From: Gnetum montanum
Taxonomy: Eukaryota > Streptophyta > Gnetopsida > Gnetales > Gnetaceae
Direction: 5' to 3'
Assembly: GCA_015680685.1 (NCBI GenBank)
Contig: MNCI01010836.1
Span: forward strand, 31,393 to 95,392
DNA length: 64,000 nt
Below are positions 1-11,255 of the stretch, one piece after another; position 1 is the stretch's first letter, and every line of letters starts with the position of its first letter. A program made the translations under genes and the position numbers. The notes below the pieces were generated by a model that saw only the letters and a program-made list of their open reading frames with translations, was not told where the DNA came from and made no database searches.

Positions 1-1330
1 TAATTATTTTCTTGATGAATTCCTCTTTGCTAGTGTAGTGAATAATCAATCACCCACAGAGATAAAATGGTACAGTAGCATTCTTACCTATCTCCTCACC
101 CAACAAATACCACAAGAGTTAAACCTTAAGAAGAAACAACAGTTTCTTCATTGAGCCAAGTACTTTATAGAAATCAATGGGCAGCTTTACAAAGTGTGTC
201 TCGATGTCTTGGTTCGATGGTGTGTTCCTGATATAGATCAACTATGAATTCTCCAAGACACACATGAGAGTTCTTGTGAGATTCATTATGCTAGGAGATG
301 AATGACCATCAAGATCCTACTTACAGGATATTATTGGCCTACATTATTTCAGGACACCCATCATTTCATCCAATCTTGTGAGTGCTGTCAATGTGATGGG
401 GGAATGACTAATAGAATGAAGGGTCTACAACAATGGATTTAGTCGTTTGAATGCTTTGACATTTGGGGAATTAATTTTATGGGGCTGATTACACCAATGT
501 CCAATGGAAAAGCTTATATTATTGTTGTTGTTGATTACCCAACAAAATGGGCCGAAGAAGCTACTATTAAGGATTGTACATCATCTACAGCTGCACAATT
601 TGTTCGACAACAAATCATAAACAAGTTTGGTGTGCCTCGTGCACTTATTTTAGACAATGGTACCCACTTCACAGGTGTAATTTTTCAGAAATTAATGCAA
701 TACTTAGGGGTTGAGCATAAATTGACTACACCATATCACCCCCAAGTGAATGGTCAAGCAAAAGTCACCAACAGGGAGATTACAAAGATATTGACAAGAA
801 TTGTTAGCAAGTTTAGGCAAGACTAGAGCACTAAACTAAATGATGCTCTTTGGGCATACCGCTCCACATGGAAACTCCCTATAGGCTACTCTCCCTATGA
901 GTTAGTGTATGGTAAATTACCAACACTTCCCATTCAAACTGAGATTCGTACACTATCCATGGTATGTGACCTCAACCTTGACCTTGATCTACCACATAAA
1001 CAATGGTTAGTAACCCTTAATTTGCTAGATGAAAACCGACTAGCTGCCCTGTCATCTAACGAGTTGCACAAGGCATTCAATAAACAATGTCAAGACCTAA
1101 GTATTAGAAAAGTTAAATATCAACTAGGAGATAAGGTTCTCTATTGGAATCCCACACATGTGCCACAACGTACTAAATTTCAAACACTATGGGAAGGACC
1201 TTATATTATTTATGCAACTTTTCCTTTAGGGGCCATGACAATATAAAAACCTAAGAGCCTAGACAAGAAACTGTTGGTCAACATACAACAAATCAAACCT
1301 TTTGATGAGCGTAGGATAGCCAGTACACAT
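1..1330 (+). pseudogene. Integrase end of Athila-like pol (element F)
   Basis: This is the end of a gypsy polyprotein whose start lies outside the window. An HHCC zinc finger lies at about 250-395, with His in HESSCEIH and Cys in CECCQ. The integrase core runs from about 440 to 900. It contains LILDNGTHF, which carries the second catalytic Asp, then TPYHPQVNGQ, then LWAYRSTWKLPIGYSPYELV. The GPY-type tail is at about 1100-1245 (LWEGPY). The wording and the DNA-joining role fit Athila-lineage integrases. Stops or frameshifts break the frame at about 300, 440, 825 and 1245. The first catalytic Asp position reads Asn (WGINF) and the catalytic Glu position reads Lys (GQAKVTN), so the protein would be inactive. 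Element E carries a clear relative at 50660-51960. The lineage call is from motifs only. Confidence 0.85.
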
Positions 1331-1611
1331 GCTACCTCTATTGATGGACAACCTTGCTAAGTATTTTGGATTCCCTCCTTCCAACTTAGTCATGGGGGAG
1401 ATGGCCACCTATGCTAACCATTTTAGGCCCTTAGTTTTTTTTTTGAATTTTTGTTCTACATATTTTTTCAACTTTTCTTATTTTTTTTACACCATCATTC
1501 ATATTCTTACTATTTCTTTGTTTGCTTGATTTACTTTTATTCATCATTCAATAAGTGCTCATGATGGTGGATTGCATTATATCAAATTGATTGCTAATGT
1601 TTGATTTTTAC
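1331..1611 (+). other. Non-coding tract after integrase of F, with an internal purine tract
   Basis: After the integrase the frame closes. At 1389-1401 there is TAGTCATGGGGGA, closely matching the terminal polypurine tract of this family (TCATGGGGGTA at 12947-12956). The rest is T-rich. Element A sits at the right edge, and F resumes at 11256. Confidence 0.6.
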
Positions 1612-1616
1612 CTTTG
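1612..1616. repeat. Target site duplication of element A (left)
   Basis: CTTTG stands directly before the 5' LTR and again at 11251-11255 directly after the 3' LTR. This fixes both ends of element A. Confidence 0.9.
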
Positions 1617-3218
1617 AGAAACACCACTAATTTTGGCCTAGCACTTTCAGACAAGAATCAAGCTAAGTCATGCTGCTGCCCAACATGAGTACAGCATGAC
1701 CAAACTTGGAGGCCTCCGATACAGCCCCCAATGGTCCATGATTCAACAAGTAAGGTCCCTTCGGGGCCCACAGACGAATTCACCAACTTCCTGCATCTAG
1801 AATCAAAATTTTCAGGTTCAAAATGTTTGGTTTTGGCTAAGTACACTTTGGTTACTTTTTCAGACGTTGCGCAGCGTAAGGATTAACGTCACCAACTTTT
1901 GGAGCCCTGAAATCAAGTTCAAATAGGCCAAAATCGAGCACAAAGACCCCCCATGACCTTCACCAAGGTCCCCAGTAGCTGCTAGCCTCCAAAAAATCAA
2001 GATTTGGGCCTCAAATGTGCCATTTTGACTTGGTGACGCTGGGGTTACTTTTTTAGACACTGCACAGCGTAAGGATCAGCGTCACCAATTTTTAGAGGCC
2101 CAAAATTGAGCCAAAATGACTTGATTTTAAGGGTGTAAGTCATCCTCAAGGTCCACTATTGATAACTATGGGTCCTAGCCTTTAGAAATTCCAAATTTTA
2201 GTCCAAAATTGTAGGTTTTGAGGGTCACACTGCAAGTCATGCTGGATGCTAGACAAGTGAGGTGGTGTTAATCCTTCTTGATTTTCTTTTTCAAGAAATC
2301 TGTAAAATGGCAAAGGGATATGAAAGCCCATGCAAAATTAGGCCAAATATTAAGCAAATATATATATATATATATAACTTTTCAAGCCAGCTAGAGCCAA
2401 AGCTAATCTCTCTAAATTTTCTTTTTAAATTTTTAAATTTTTTATCGCTTGAGGGCTTGTATTTTTAATTTGTATTGTTTTTTATGGGCTTGAATGACCC
2501 ACGAATTATAAAATACATTGAACCTGGTCAAAGAAAACCCTAGCCAAACCCTAGCCCAACCCTATAAATGCCCTATCGATTCACACAAACTAGAGGAGGC
2601 AAAAAGGTAGCAAGAGAGGAGGCAAGGAGGCAAGAAGAAGAAGAAGATTGGAAGAGGCAAAAATTGGAGAGATTGGAATTCTGAAGGAGGACAGAATTTG
2701 TAATCCTTGGGTGCTCGGCACATATGATTTTTGGCTTCCAAGTATTTCTCCCGTCCATCTCATCTCATCGTCACATCATCGCATCATATCATCTCGGGGC
2801 TAGGCGTTTGACTTGCCATCCATACGTGTGCAACTACGCTTGGACCGGTGCATATTCCTGTTTGAACAATACAATACAATTTCATCATTGCCTCCTATTT
2901 ACATTATTTACTTTAGTTTATGCTTTGTTTACAATATAACTCTATCTATTCTTTATTTATAATTCATTACACTTTGTTTACATTTTTTATCGTCGTTTGC
3001 ATTCCGTTTACATCCCATTTATAATAACCCTAGCGCTAGCCATGGCTTACGCTCAGGGAAGTCCTTGGTTGATTTGTGTGCAGACCATCCAAGGCACTTT
3101 GCCTTCATTTATTTTTTTAGCTTGCCCTCGAGCGAAGGCAGGTTTAGCTGTGGCTGCCCAACGATCTCTCGGTGTCTGTTTCTCTTCTAGCCTTACATCG
3201 ACGATTTAGGACAGTACA
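1617..3218 (+). repeat. 5' LTR of element A (Tat-like family)
   Basis: This 1602-bp LTR is matched nearly base for base by 9650-11250. The 3' copy starts TGAAACACCAC and this copy starts AGAAACACCAC, one substitution in the terminal TG. Both end in GGACAGTACA. A block beginning TTACTTTTTCAGACG and holding GCGTAAGGAT recurs inside the LTR at about 1852 and 2045, suggesting an old internal duplication of about 190 bp. A TATA box lies at 2563. The reverse-strand element B carries a diverged version of the same LTR. Confidence 0.95.
2563..2569 (+). promoter_or_regulatory. TATA box in 5' LTR of A
   Basis: TATAAAT follows the pyrimidine-rich CCCTAGCCCAACCC. The 3' LTR has TATAAATA at the matching place (10601-10608). 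It probably marks the start of R. Confidence 0.6.
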
Positions 3219-3223
3219 ATTTT

Positions 3224-3242
3224 TGGCGTTAGAAGGAGGGCC
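3224..3242 (+). promoter_or_regulatory. Primer binding site of element A
   Basis: TGGCGTTAGAAGGAGGGCC begins five bases after the LTR ends. TGG is the complement of a tRNA CCA end. I cannot assign the tRNA; it differs clearly from the tRNA-Asp type site of elements C, D and H. Confidence 0.6.
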
Positions 3243-3405
3243 ACTTTCTTGTTATTGGTCAAAACATCACTACCTATCAAAACTCATCCATCTTGCCCAT
3301 TTGAGTCTCTTCATCCCTGTTGATTACACTGAGCTTGTGTCACCCCACACTACAACTGCTTGCAATCCAACTCCATTCGTCGATCTTAGTCCATTCACAT
3401 TTATC

Positions 3406-5451
3406 ATGGAATCTTCCCAAGTCAACCCAGTAATACTACCAATTGTTGACTTTGGGTTTGAAGCTTCAAATCCTGTGATTGCTACAGAATCCATAACCAT
3501 TATTGAACACATAAATCCTCAAGTTCCTACATGCCAATCCCTCAGGCTACAGGGTAAAGGCCCTATTCATGCAACTCTTACACCTGAGCAGTATAATTTT
3601 ATCTATGTCAAAATCCAGGCCAATCTAGCCATTGATCATGTAGAGAGGGAAGCTAAGCGAGAATATGAATTTATCCACAAAGGAGGACATGAGTTCATCC
3701 CTTCTGCATTTGACATAATCCCACTATCTAAAAACCATCATAAACTCATATCCCAGCTTCTTATGGCTAGAAGTCAAGCCTTACAACTACCTCCCATAGA
3801 GCCTCAAGATGAAGAAGAGAACTTTGCAACCCAATCTGAACATGGAGAATCATACCATACTATTAGCCCCCATGCCCACATAAACCCATTATTCCATCCT
3901 TTTCTAGAAGAAACTGTGTTTCCTTCTTCATCCACAAACACTCAAGGACATGTTCCCCATTCCATTCCTATCTTCTCCATGCTCAATAACATTCACTCTA
4001 ATGCGTTCACTTCCATCATTCCTCCACTATTGCAGTCCCAAAAACTCCTCCAAAGCAACGCAGGGTCAATCTTTCAACCTCAAGTAATTAGAATACCATT
4101 AGTCATACTAGCTTCCACATCTACCCATTACATACCCCAGATGTAGATTCATGGGACACCATTGATTACTCGAACCCAACATGTGCAAGGTGTTACCTTA
4201 CAACCTATAGCTGGGAAGTGGGCTCCACTGATGGTCTCAATCCTGAATACCATCCTACCATAACAAATGTTAGCCCAACAACATGCCTTTCCATAAACGA
4301 TGCAGCAATTAAACCATTATCATCCATAATCCACTCAATCCACCTGTTTTCCTACCACCCAAGAATGGGCAGACACACAAAAAATGATGCACTCATTGGT
4401 AGAAGAATTAAAATGCCTTAAAACTTTCAACAATGAGGAAGTCAAGGTACTAGATTTCTATCAAGATGACCCAATTGACCCCTCAATTCCACCCTTGACC
4501 TTGCCAAAAGGAGTCTCATTACCTCAACTGACCAAGTACAATGGAGAAGGGGACCCAAATGCCCACCTAGTAACATTTAGAACCGAAAGTCTTTTACTTC
4601 AAGCATGGCCCCATGTAATTTTGCGAGTGTTTGCAATGTCCTTAACCAGAAAAGCCTTAGACTAGTACCAATCTTTACCTCATAGCTCCATATTTTCTTT
4701 AGAGAGTTTGTTGCATCATTTTGTCATCCGTTTCAAGTACAATCTAAAACCTGAAGCCATGTTAGATAGCTTGATTCAAGTTAAACAAGTGCCATTAGAT
4801 CCAACACAGAAATTTATCCAAAGGTGGAGTGCAGCTTTAAATGAACTTCACGAACCTATCCTCGAAACATATTTACTTACCATCCTTAAGTCAGTCGTGA
4901 ATGACTTTATTAAGTCAACACTTTACCACCTGAAAGCCCGCAGATTGAGCCAGGCATTCGTACAAATCAAAGACATAGAAGAAGCAGTGCAAACAAGTAA
5001 TGAACCATCCTACTCATCCTTTAGGAGCCAACACATGAGGAACAATAAATCCAAAACAACAGTAGCAGTAGTGGCTAAGGGAAAACAACCCGCTATCCCA
5101 AACAACTATGAAAGAACCACACCGACTCATACACCTAGAAATTCCTCAAATAGAAACAACAACACAAGTCATGCCTGTACCTTCAAAAGGAAAGACCTTG
5201 CTTAATACACAACATTGCCCATGAAGCCTTCACAACTACTTGATCAACTTCTAAAGGCTGGGCTAATTCAACACAAACCAATGTCTCGTGCGGCCTCACA
5301 AAGACATGATTGCTTTTGCAAATTGGCCAAAAATCTAGCTTTAGCAATAGCCAACGAACCTCCCATTCCAAAAGGCTTTAGGTTGGATAGGTTTTGTGAA
5401 TATCACCAATGGTGTGGTCATGGGACTGATTTCTGCTTTGCACTGAAATAA
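3406..5451 (+). pseudogene. gag: gag of element A
   Basis: Gag polyprotein, which would form the retrotransposon particle. I take the ATG at 3406 (MESSQVNPVILPIV) because upstream codons are leader sequence. The frame runs to 4146. Later pieces at 4384-4665, 4708-5205 and 5215-5451 carry the core wording of plant gypsy gag, including LTLPKGVSLPQLTKYNGEGD, LVTFRTESLLLQAW and FIQRWSAALNELHEP. A Tat-type zinc knuckle, CEYHQWCGHGTDFC, ends the region at about 5395-5450. In-frame stops at about 4146, 4665, 5205 and 5451 show it is dead. Apart from stops the domain order is complete, so this copy was probably mobilised when gag was intact. Confidence 0.8.
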
Positions 5452-6351
5452 GACATACAATGCATGATAGATGGAGGCGAAGTAGTGTTCGATGAGACAA
5501 ACCCAGTAAGGCCTCAAAATCAATCCATGGGGGTCTACAAGGATCTTCTCAATATCAAAACCAATGATGCCTCATATGTGATTAATACTATCCATATGGA
5601 AAACAGACAAGATGTTCCACCAAGACCTTTTGTGATTCGAAGGCCTTCAGAAAACACACCTACCCCAACATCTCCTCAAACCCCTTTTACCACATGCACG
5701 TCCCCCACACCATCAAAACCATTCATCATCCACATACCTCCTTTGGTTGCCACCACAACAAACATACCATCTGAAAATTGACCCATTCCCTTTGTGGTCT
5801 GGGTGGCAAAACACCCTGGCACACAATCCACCTCCACTTCTCGACGACCTTTGTGAGAATGTCTTGTCAATAGGCTAATAAGAGAGCACTTGGAAAAATA
5901 AAAAAGAGAGCATATGGAGAGAGAAAACCATGGACACAAATTAGGACTACCAAAGCCTACACCGCTAACCACTATTCCCGTGATTTCATCCATTAATGAG
6001 CCTAGTACAAGTCACCAAAACAAAGATGAAGTCACAAGTCATATCCCAAACCGAACATCCTTAGCTACTAACGTAAAAACCCCTCCAAGAGAAATACGAA
6101 TGCTAGGTCAAATGGACCAAATCTCTATAGATAAGAATGTCCCAAATGGTAAATACCTATCAAATGCGTTGACCTAGGTCACACAATTCTTAAAACAAAA
6201 GAATACTTCTGTAAGTTTGTATGACTTAGTAATGACTTCACCAGTACATCAAGAGGCTTTCGTACGAATGCTAACTTCAATTCCTATTAGTAAGGATCTT
6301 CCTGTAGACGAACCATCCATTTATGCAGTATTATCCCCACAACTTTAGGAA
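5452..6351 (+). pseudogene. gag-protease linker of A, proline- and threonine-rich
   Basis: Broken reading frames continue the polyprotein between the zinc knuckle and the protease. A Pro/Thr-rich stretch lies at about 5630-5780 (ENTPTPTSPQTPF), and a second open piece lies at 5914-6177. The later part (6180-6350) reads as an alpha-helical lead-in to the protease. I recognise no catalytic motif here. Confidence 0.5.
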
Positions 6352-7104
6352 TTGAAGACCACATCCTTAGAGTTTCGCATTAAGGACATTAAGCTAGATG
6401 AGAAAACAGGGGAAATCACCATGGCCCCTATGTTCATAACAATACAGGTTGATCATTTCAAAATACGTAGGGTGCATGTTGATGATGGTGCAGCAACAAA
6501 TGTAATACCTTTCTCCATCATTGAAAAATTGGTACTCATTGAACAAGTACAACCCAAAACAACCTCTTTCTTGAGATGTTTCAATGGTTCCCATGTGGGA
6601 GTGAAAGGCATGGTTACCTTAGATTTCATAGCTGGAGACCAATTCCCTACATCAGCTAAATTCATAGTGGTTGATGAAATGCTAGGGTTTAATTTGATCT
6701 TAGGACATCCTTGGCTATCTCAACTTAAAGCTGTATCCTCACCAATCCATCAGGAGACACATCTACCTTACGAAGGAGGTGAGATCATCATACATGGGGA
6801 TACAACAACATCGATCATTTCCTCATGCCTTGAGGTAGGCCAAGGGTCAGAAATTAAGTTCGTTAAGCCTAAACAAGAAACCATGAACATATATTAGAAT
6901 GTGAAGCCAACGCTGACTCACAATCCAACTAGCACTGAAGAAACACAAGAAGACACAGACATAGGAGTTATTCCTACTAATGTTTCTTGGTCAGAACTAC
7001 CCTTTGACATCACTGATGAAGGGGAAGGTGAATATACAATCATACCCATACACCCAGCACCACACGTTAAGTTACAAAAGATTAAGAGGCAACTCAACAA
7101 CTAG
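6352..7104 (+). pseudogene. Retropepsin-like protease of element A
   Basis: Aspartic protease that would mature the polyprotein. The active-site segment reads VHVDDGAATNVIPFSIIEKL at about 6473-6532, the plant gypsy form of the D-S/T-G motif with Asp-Gly-Ala kept. It is followed by a hydrophobic flap region and by the second conserved motif, GFNLILGHPWL, at about 6688-6720. The wording matches Tat-lineage proteases. The frame is open to 6897, stops once, and reopens to 7104 as an acidic tail (SWSELPFDITDEGEGEY). No reverse transcriptase follows; the next sequence is a 27-bp minisatellite. The protease domain itself has no stop, unlike gag. Confidence 0.8.
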
Positions 7105-7106
7105 AA

Positions 7107-7440
7107 TGAATGATATGAACTGTCCAAAATGACGTTAAACTATGAACTGTCCGAAATGACGTTAAATTACAAACTATCCAAAATGACGTTAAACTATGAA
7201 CTATCCAAAATGACATTAAACCATGAGCTGTCTGAAATGACATTAAACTACAAACTATCTGAAATGACGTTAAACTACGAACTGTCCAAAATGACATTAA
7301 ACTACGAATTGTCCGAAATGATGATAAACTATGAACTATTCGAAATGACATTAAACTAAGAACTGTCCAAAATGACATTAAACTATGAACTGTCTGAAAT
7401 GACGTTAAACTACAAACTTTTTGCAATGACATTAAACTAG
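7107..7440 (+). repeat. 27-bp minisatellite in element A
   Basis: About twelve copies of a 27-bp unit of the form ATGACGTTAAACTATGAACT plus GTCCGAA. The unit length is a multiple of three, so the plus strand reads as a 9-residue repeat (MTLNYELSE) over much of the array, and the minus strand also stays open. The array starts within about 20 bp of the protease frame end, in place of RT. Its core ATGAC-TTAAACT recurs in the 37-bp array at 8060 and, inverted, in element B at 19150-19480. Confidence 0.85.
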
Positions 7441-8059
7441 CCATGGTCAGAAATGACTGGTTCCATTTAAAACTTCTTGAAAACGTTACTACCTTTGGCC
7501 CACCATGGCATAAAACTGGTAATCCTTTCTTTAACAACAGATGCAACAGTCTATCAAGACTTTAAACTGATGTACCAAGCCCAAAATGGCTTTAAACTAG
7601 AGCCAACAAATTACAAATTTACAAACTCCCATCATCTTACATTCAATTTTCGCTTACATGTTACAAGTTACAATTTAGATTCTTGCACGGTCGTTGCTTT
7701 CTTTTCGAAGTATTTACCTTACATCTTACTCTACACTTTAGAAATTTATGTTACATTTAGTTGCACACATATACTCTAGAAAATAAAGAAAAACAATAAG
7801 AAAAAACATAAAACTACAAAAATTCATGGCCCAAAAAGGCGTTCAACTAGCTTACGGCCTAGAATGGCCTAAAACTATCATTTTTTGCATTGCTTTTCTT
7901 TCATTCATACATTCTAACTCTATGTACAGCAGGTGTCGCTTGATGTTGTTTCCTTCCTAGTTGATTTTTTTGCAGGATCTCATAGGCACGTAGCATGACC
8001 ATGCATGCAGCATCACACTTTACACAAGCAAGGTAAGCATGAGTCTGCTATGATTATAA
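7441..8059 (+). other. Spacer between minisatellites in element A
   Basis: This AT-rich internal sequence has scattered copies of the TTAAACTAG word (for example 7570 and 7850) and no credible gene. It looks like degraded continuation of the repeat region. Confidence 0.4.
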
Positions 8060-8292
8060 CTTAGCACAGACAATCCTAGATCATGACTTAAAACTGATAC
8101 CACAGAATAGTCCTAGATCATGACTTAAAACTGATACCATAGAACAGTCCTGGATCATGACTTAAAACTGATACCATAAAAAATTCCTGGATCATGACTT
8201 AAAACTGATACCACAGAATAGTCTTGGCATCATGACTTAAAACTGATACCACAGAATAGTCCTGGATCATGACTTAAAACTAATACCACATA
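8060..8292 (+). repeat. 37-bp tandem repeat in element A
   Basis: Six copies of a 37-bp unit. The word CATGACTTAAAACTGATACC starts at 8082, 8119, 8156, 8193, 8231 and 8268. Copies differ by a few bases, and one has a one-base insertion. Confidence 0.9.
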
Positions 8293-9636
8293 GTTCTGTC
8301 CGATATGACACTAAATTGCTACGTCTGTCCACCATGACATGAAACTAGCATCCAGAGTCCACTAAGACTATAAAATAGTTTACCTCTTCACAGTCTACTA
8401 TGACTATAAACTAGCAATGCACCATCTGCCACGACGCTAAACTAGAACTGTCCAAGGGGTTATGACGTGAAACTAATCCACAATAGTCTGCTAAGACTAT
8501 AAACTAGTGACATCATCAACGACCAGGCAAAATTTGAAAAGATTTGTTGTTGCAATTGGCTTTGTTTGTTTCACAAAGACTTGTTGCATGATTCATCTCA
8601 TGGGGCCTAATGAAATTGATGTTGTTCATGATTCGGCCTACTTTGAAATTTGCACATGGTAACTCCATCTCCTTGTTTAAAGTGTTTAGCTGACTATTTC
8701 ATCTGTGGTTTTCTTATCTTCTTGGAGTTTTGTTTGCAGGATGACACTTCTAAGGCATTCGTGCATAGATGCACTTCATCATGACGACAAGGTATCAGGT
8801 TTTTCCTAACGCACGCAATTGGGTTAATCAATCCATTCATAAGTACATTCCTAACTCCTAATGCATCCCCTATTTCCCCATCATGCTCCCCTTAGCCTAT
8901 TCAATTACACCATCTTGATACATTCTACTCACCTCGAAACTCTTGATACACTATTGCACACTGTAACTCTCTAAGCAGTTTTGACACAAAACATGATACA
9001 CAGTACATGATGAAAAATGCAAGTGCTCAAACACGAGCATGGCACAAAAAGAAAGCTCTTTCAAAAAGATAGAGAAAAGAAAAAAAACAAAAAAAGGTCA
9101 AAGAGCAAAATGCACGGAAAAGGTCTTCATGACCCTATTGACATCATAAACAAAAAGACTATTGGCCATTCTCATACAAGCCCTAGGTGAGAAGGCAGTT
9201 GTCTTGAAAAAAAAAGCTACACTCATGTCTCAAAGAGACCATGTTACACATCATCGCGTGGCTTTGGCTATTTACAACAGGCCCTGCAAATACTCTATAA
9301 GAGTCCCGTTTCTTCAAAGAACGCACCTTCTATGTCTTGGTTCCGAGTCTGCTAAAAACTCGGCTGTTGGCAAAGACCAATGACATAACTTGTGCATAAG
9401 AGGGCATTCCTCTCCCACAAATCCTAGCAGCAATCATTGCCCATAACCTCCTAGCTTCCCTGGTTACAACCGATTCCCTTGCATCTTGAACCACATTCCC
9501 TCAATCCCATGTATTTTTGAAAATGATGCAATGATACCCAGCCAACGGCTAATGCTTAATGTTTGATGATTTACTGCTCATGGTATTTTGCACTTCTTTG
9601 TCGATGCCTCTTGGGTGGACTCCTCCAGATGTCAAC
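8293..9636 (+). other. 3' untranslated region of element A
   Basis: It opens with degenerate repeats of the form CTAAGACTATAAACTAG (8293-8510). It then becomes non-coding sequence found inverted in element B at 17998-19150; for example the block with GGCTTTGGCTATTTACAA near 9260 matches B near 18365. No gene is supported. Confidence 0.55.
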
Positions 9637-9649
9637 AAAGAGGGGCCAA
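9637..9649 (+). promoter_or_regulatory. Polypurine tract of element A
   Basis: AAAGAGGGGCCAA lies directly before the 3' LTR TG. Element B has the matching tract on the other strand at 17985-17997. Confidence 0.75.
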
Positions 9650-11250
9650 TGAAACACCACTAATTTTGGCCTAGCACTTTCAGACAAGAATCAAGCTAAG
9701 TCATGCTGCTGGCCAACATGAGTACAGCATGACCAAACTTGGAGGCCTCCGAGATAGCCCCCGATGGCCCACAATTCAACAAGCAAGGTCCCCTCGGGGC
9801 CCACAGGCGAATGCACCAACTTCCAGCATCTAGAATCAAATTTTTTAGGTTCAAAATGTTTGGTTTTGGCTAAGTACACTTTCGTTACTTTTTCAGATGC
9901 TACACAGCGTAAGGATCAGCGTCACCAACTTTTAGAGCCCTGAAATTGANNNNNNNNNNNNNNNNNNNNNNNNNNNNNNNNNNNNNNNNNNNNNNNNNNN
10001 NCCCCCCATGACCTTCACCAAGGTCCCCAGTAGCTCCTAGCCTCCAGAAAATTAAGATTTTGGCATAAAATGTGCCATTTTGACTTGGTGACACTGGGTT
10101 TACTTTTTCAGACGCTGCACAGCGTAAGGATCAGCATCACCAATTTTTAGAGGCCCAAAACTAAGCCAAAATGACTTGATTTTAAAGGTGTAAGTCGTCC
10201 TCAAGGTCCACTATTGATAACTATGGGTCCATTCCAAATTTTAGCCCAAAATTGCAGGTTTTGAAGGTCACATTGCAAGTCACGCTGGATGCTAGACAAG
10301 CGAGGTGGTGTTAATCCTTCTTGATTTTCTTTTTCAAGAAATTCGTAAAATGGAAAAGGGATATGAAAGCCCATGCAAAATTAGGCCAAATATTTAGAAA
10401 AAAAATATATATATAACTTTTCAAGCGAGCTAGAGCCAAAGCTAATCTTTCTAAATTTTATTTTTAAATTTTTAAATTTTTTATCACTTGAGGGCTTGTA
10501 TTTCTAATTTGTATTTTTTTTTTGGGCTTGAATGACCCACAAATTGTAAAATACATTGAACCTGGTCAAAGAAAACCCTAGCCAAACCCTAGCCCAACCC
10601 TATAAATACCTAATCAATTCACACAAACTAGAGAAGGCAAAAAGGCAGCAAGAGAGAAGGCAAGGAGGCAAGAAGAAGAAAAAGATTGGAAGAGGCAAAA
10701 ATTGGAGAGATTGAAATTTTGAAGGAGGATAGAATTTGCAATCCTTGGGCGCTCGGCACATATGATTTTTGGCTTCCAAGTATTTCTCCTGTCCATCTCA
10801 TCTCATCATCTCATCATTGCATCATATCATCCCGGGGCTAGGCGTTTGACTTGTCATCCATACGTGTGCAACTACGCTTTGACCGGTGCATATTCCTGTT
10901 TGAACAATACAATACAGTTTCATCATTGCCTTCTATTTACATTATTTACTTTGGTTTATGCTTTGTTTACAATATAACTCTATTTATGCTTTATTTATAA
11001 TTCAGTACACTCTGTTTACATTTCATATCGCCGTTTGCATTCCGTTTACATCCCGTTTACAATAACCCTAGTGCTAGCCATGGCTTACGCTCGGGGAAGT
11101 CCTTGGTTGATTTACGTGCAGACCATCCAAAGCACTCTACCTTCATTTATTTTTCTAGCTTACCCTTGGGTGAAGGCAGGGTTAGCTGTGGCTGTCTGAC
11201 AATCTCTCAGTTTCCCTTCCAGCCTTACACCGACGATTTAGGACAGTACA
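9650..11250 (+). repeat. 3' LTR of element A
   Basis: Starts TGAAACACCAC and ends GGACAGTACA, and matches 1617-3218 with only scattered differences. An assembly gap at 9950-10001 falls inside it. The TATA box is at 10601-10608. CTTTG follows as target duplication at 11251-11255. Confidence 0.95.
9950..10001. other. Assembly gap (52 N)
   Basis: A run of N inside the 3' LTR of A. The 5' LTR holds only about 34 bases at the equivalent place (around 1913-1945), so the gap length is approximate. Confidence 0.99.
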
Positions 11251-11255
11251 CTTTG
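11251..11255. repeat. Target site duplication of element A (right)
   Basis: CTTTG, identical to 1612-1616. Confidence 0.9.

Noticed and set aside
7094-7546. 150-codon open frame on the minus strand
   Set aside because: It follows the 27-bp minisatellite, whose period keeps several frames open; the plus strand carries the protease context.
8060-8292. Regular 37-bp repeats considered as a CRISPR array
   Set aside because: Contiguous tandem units without unique spacers, in a plant retroelement.
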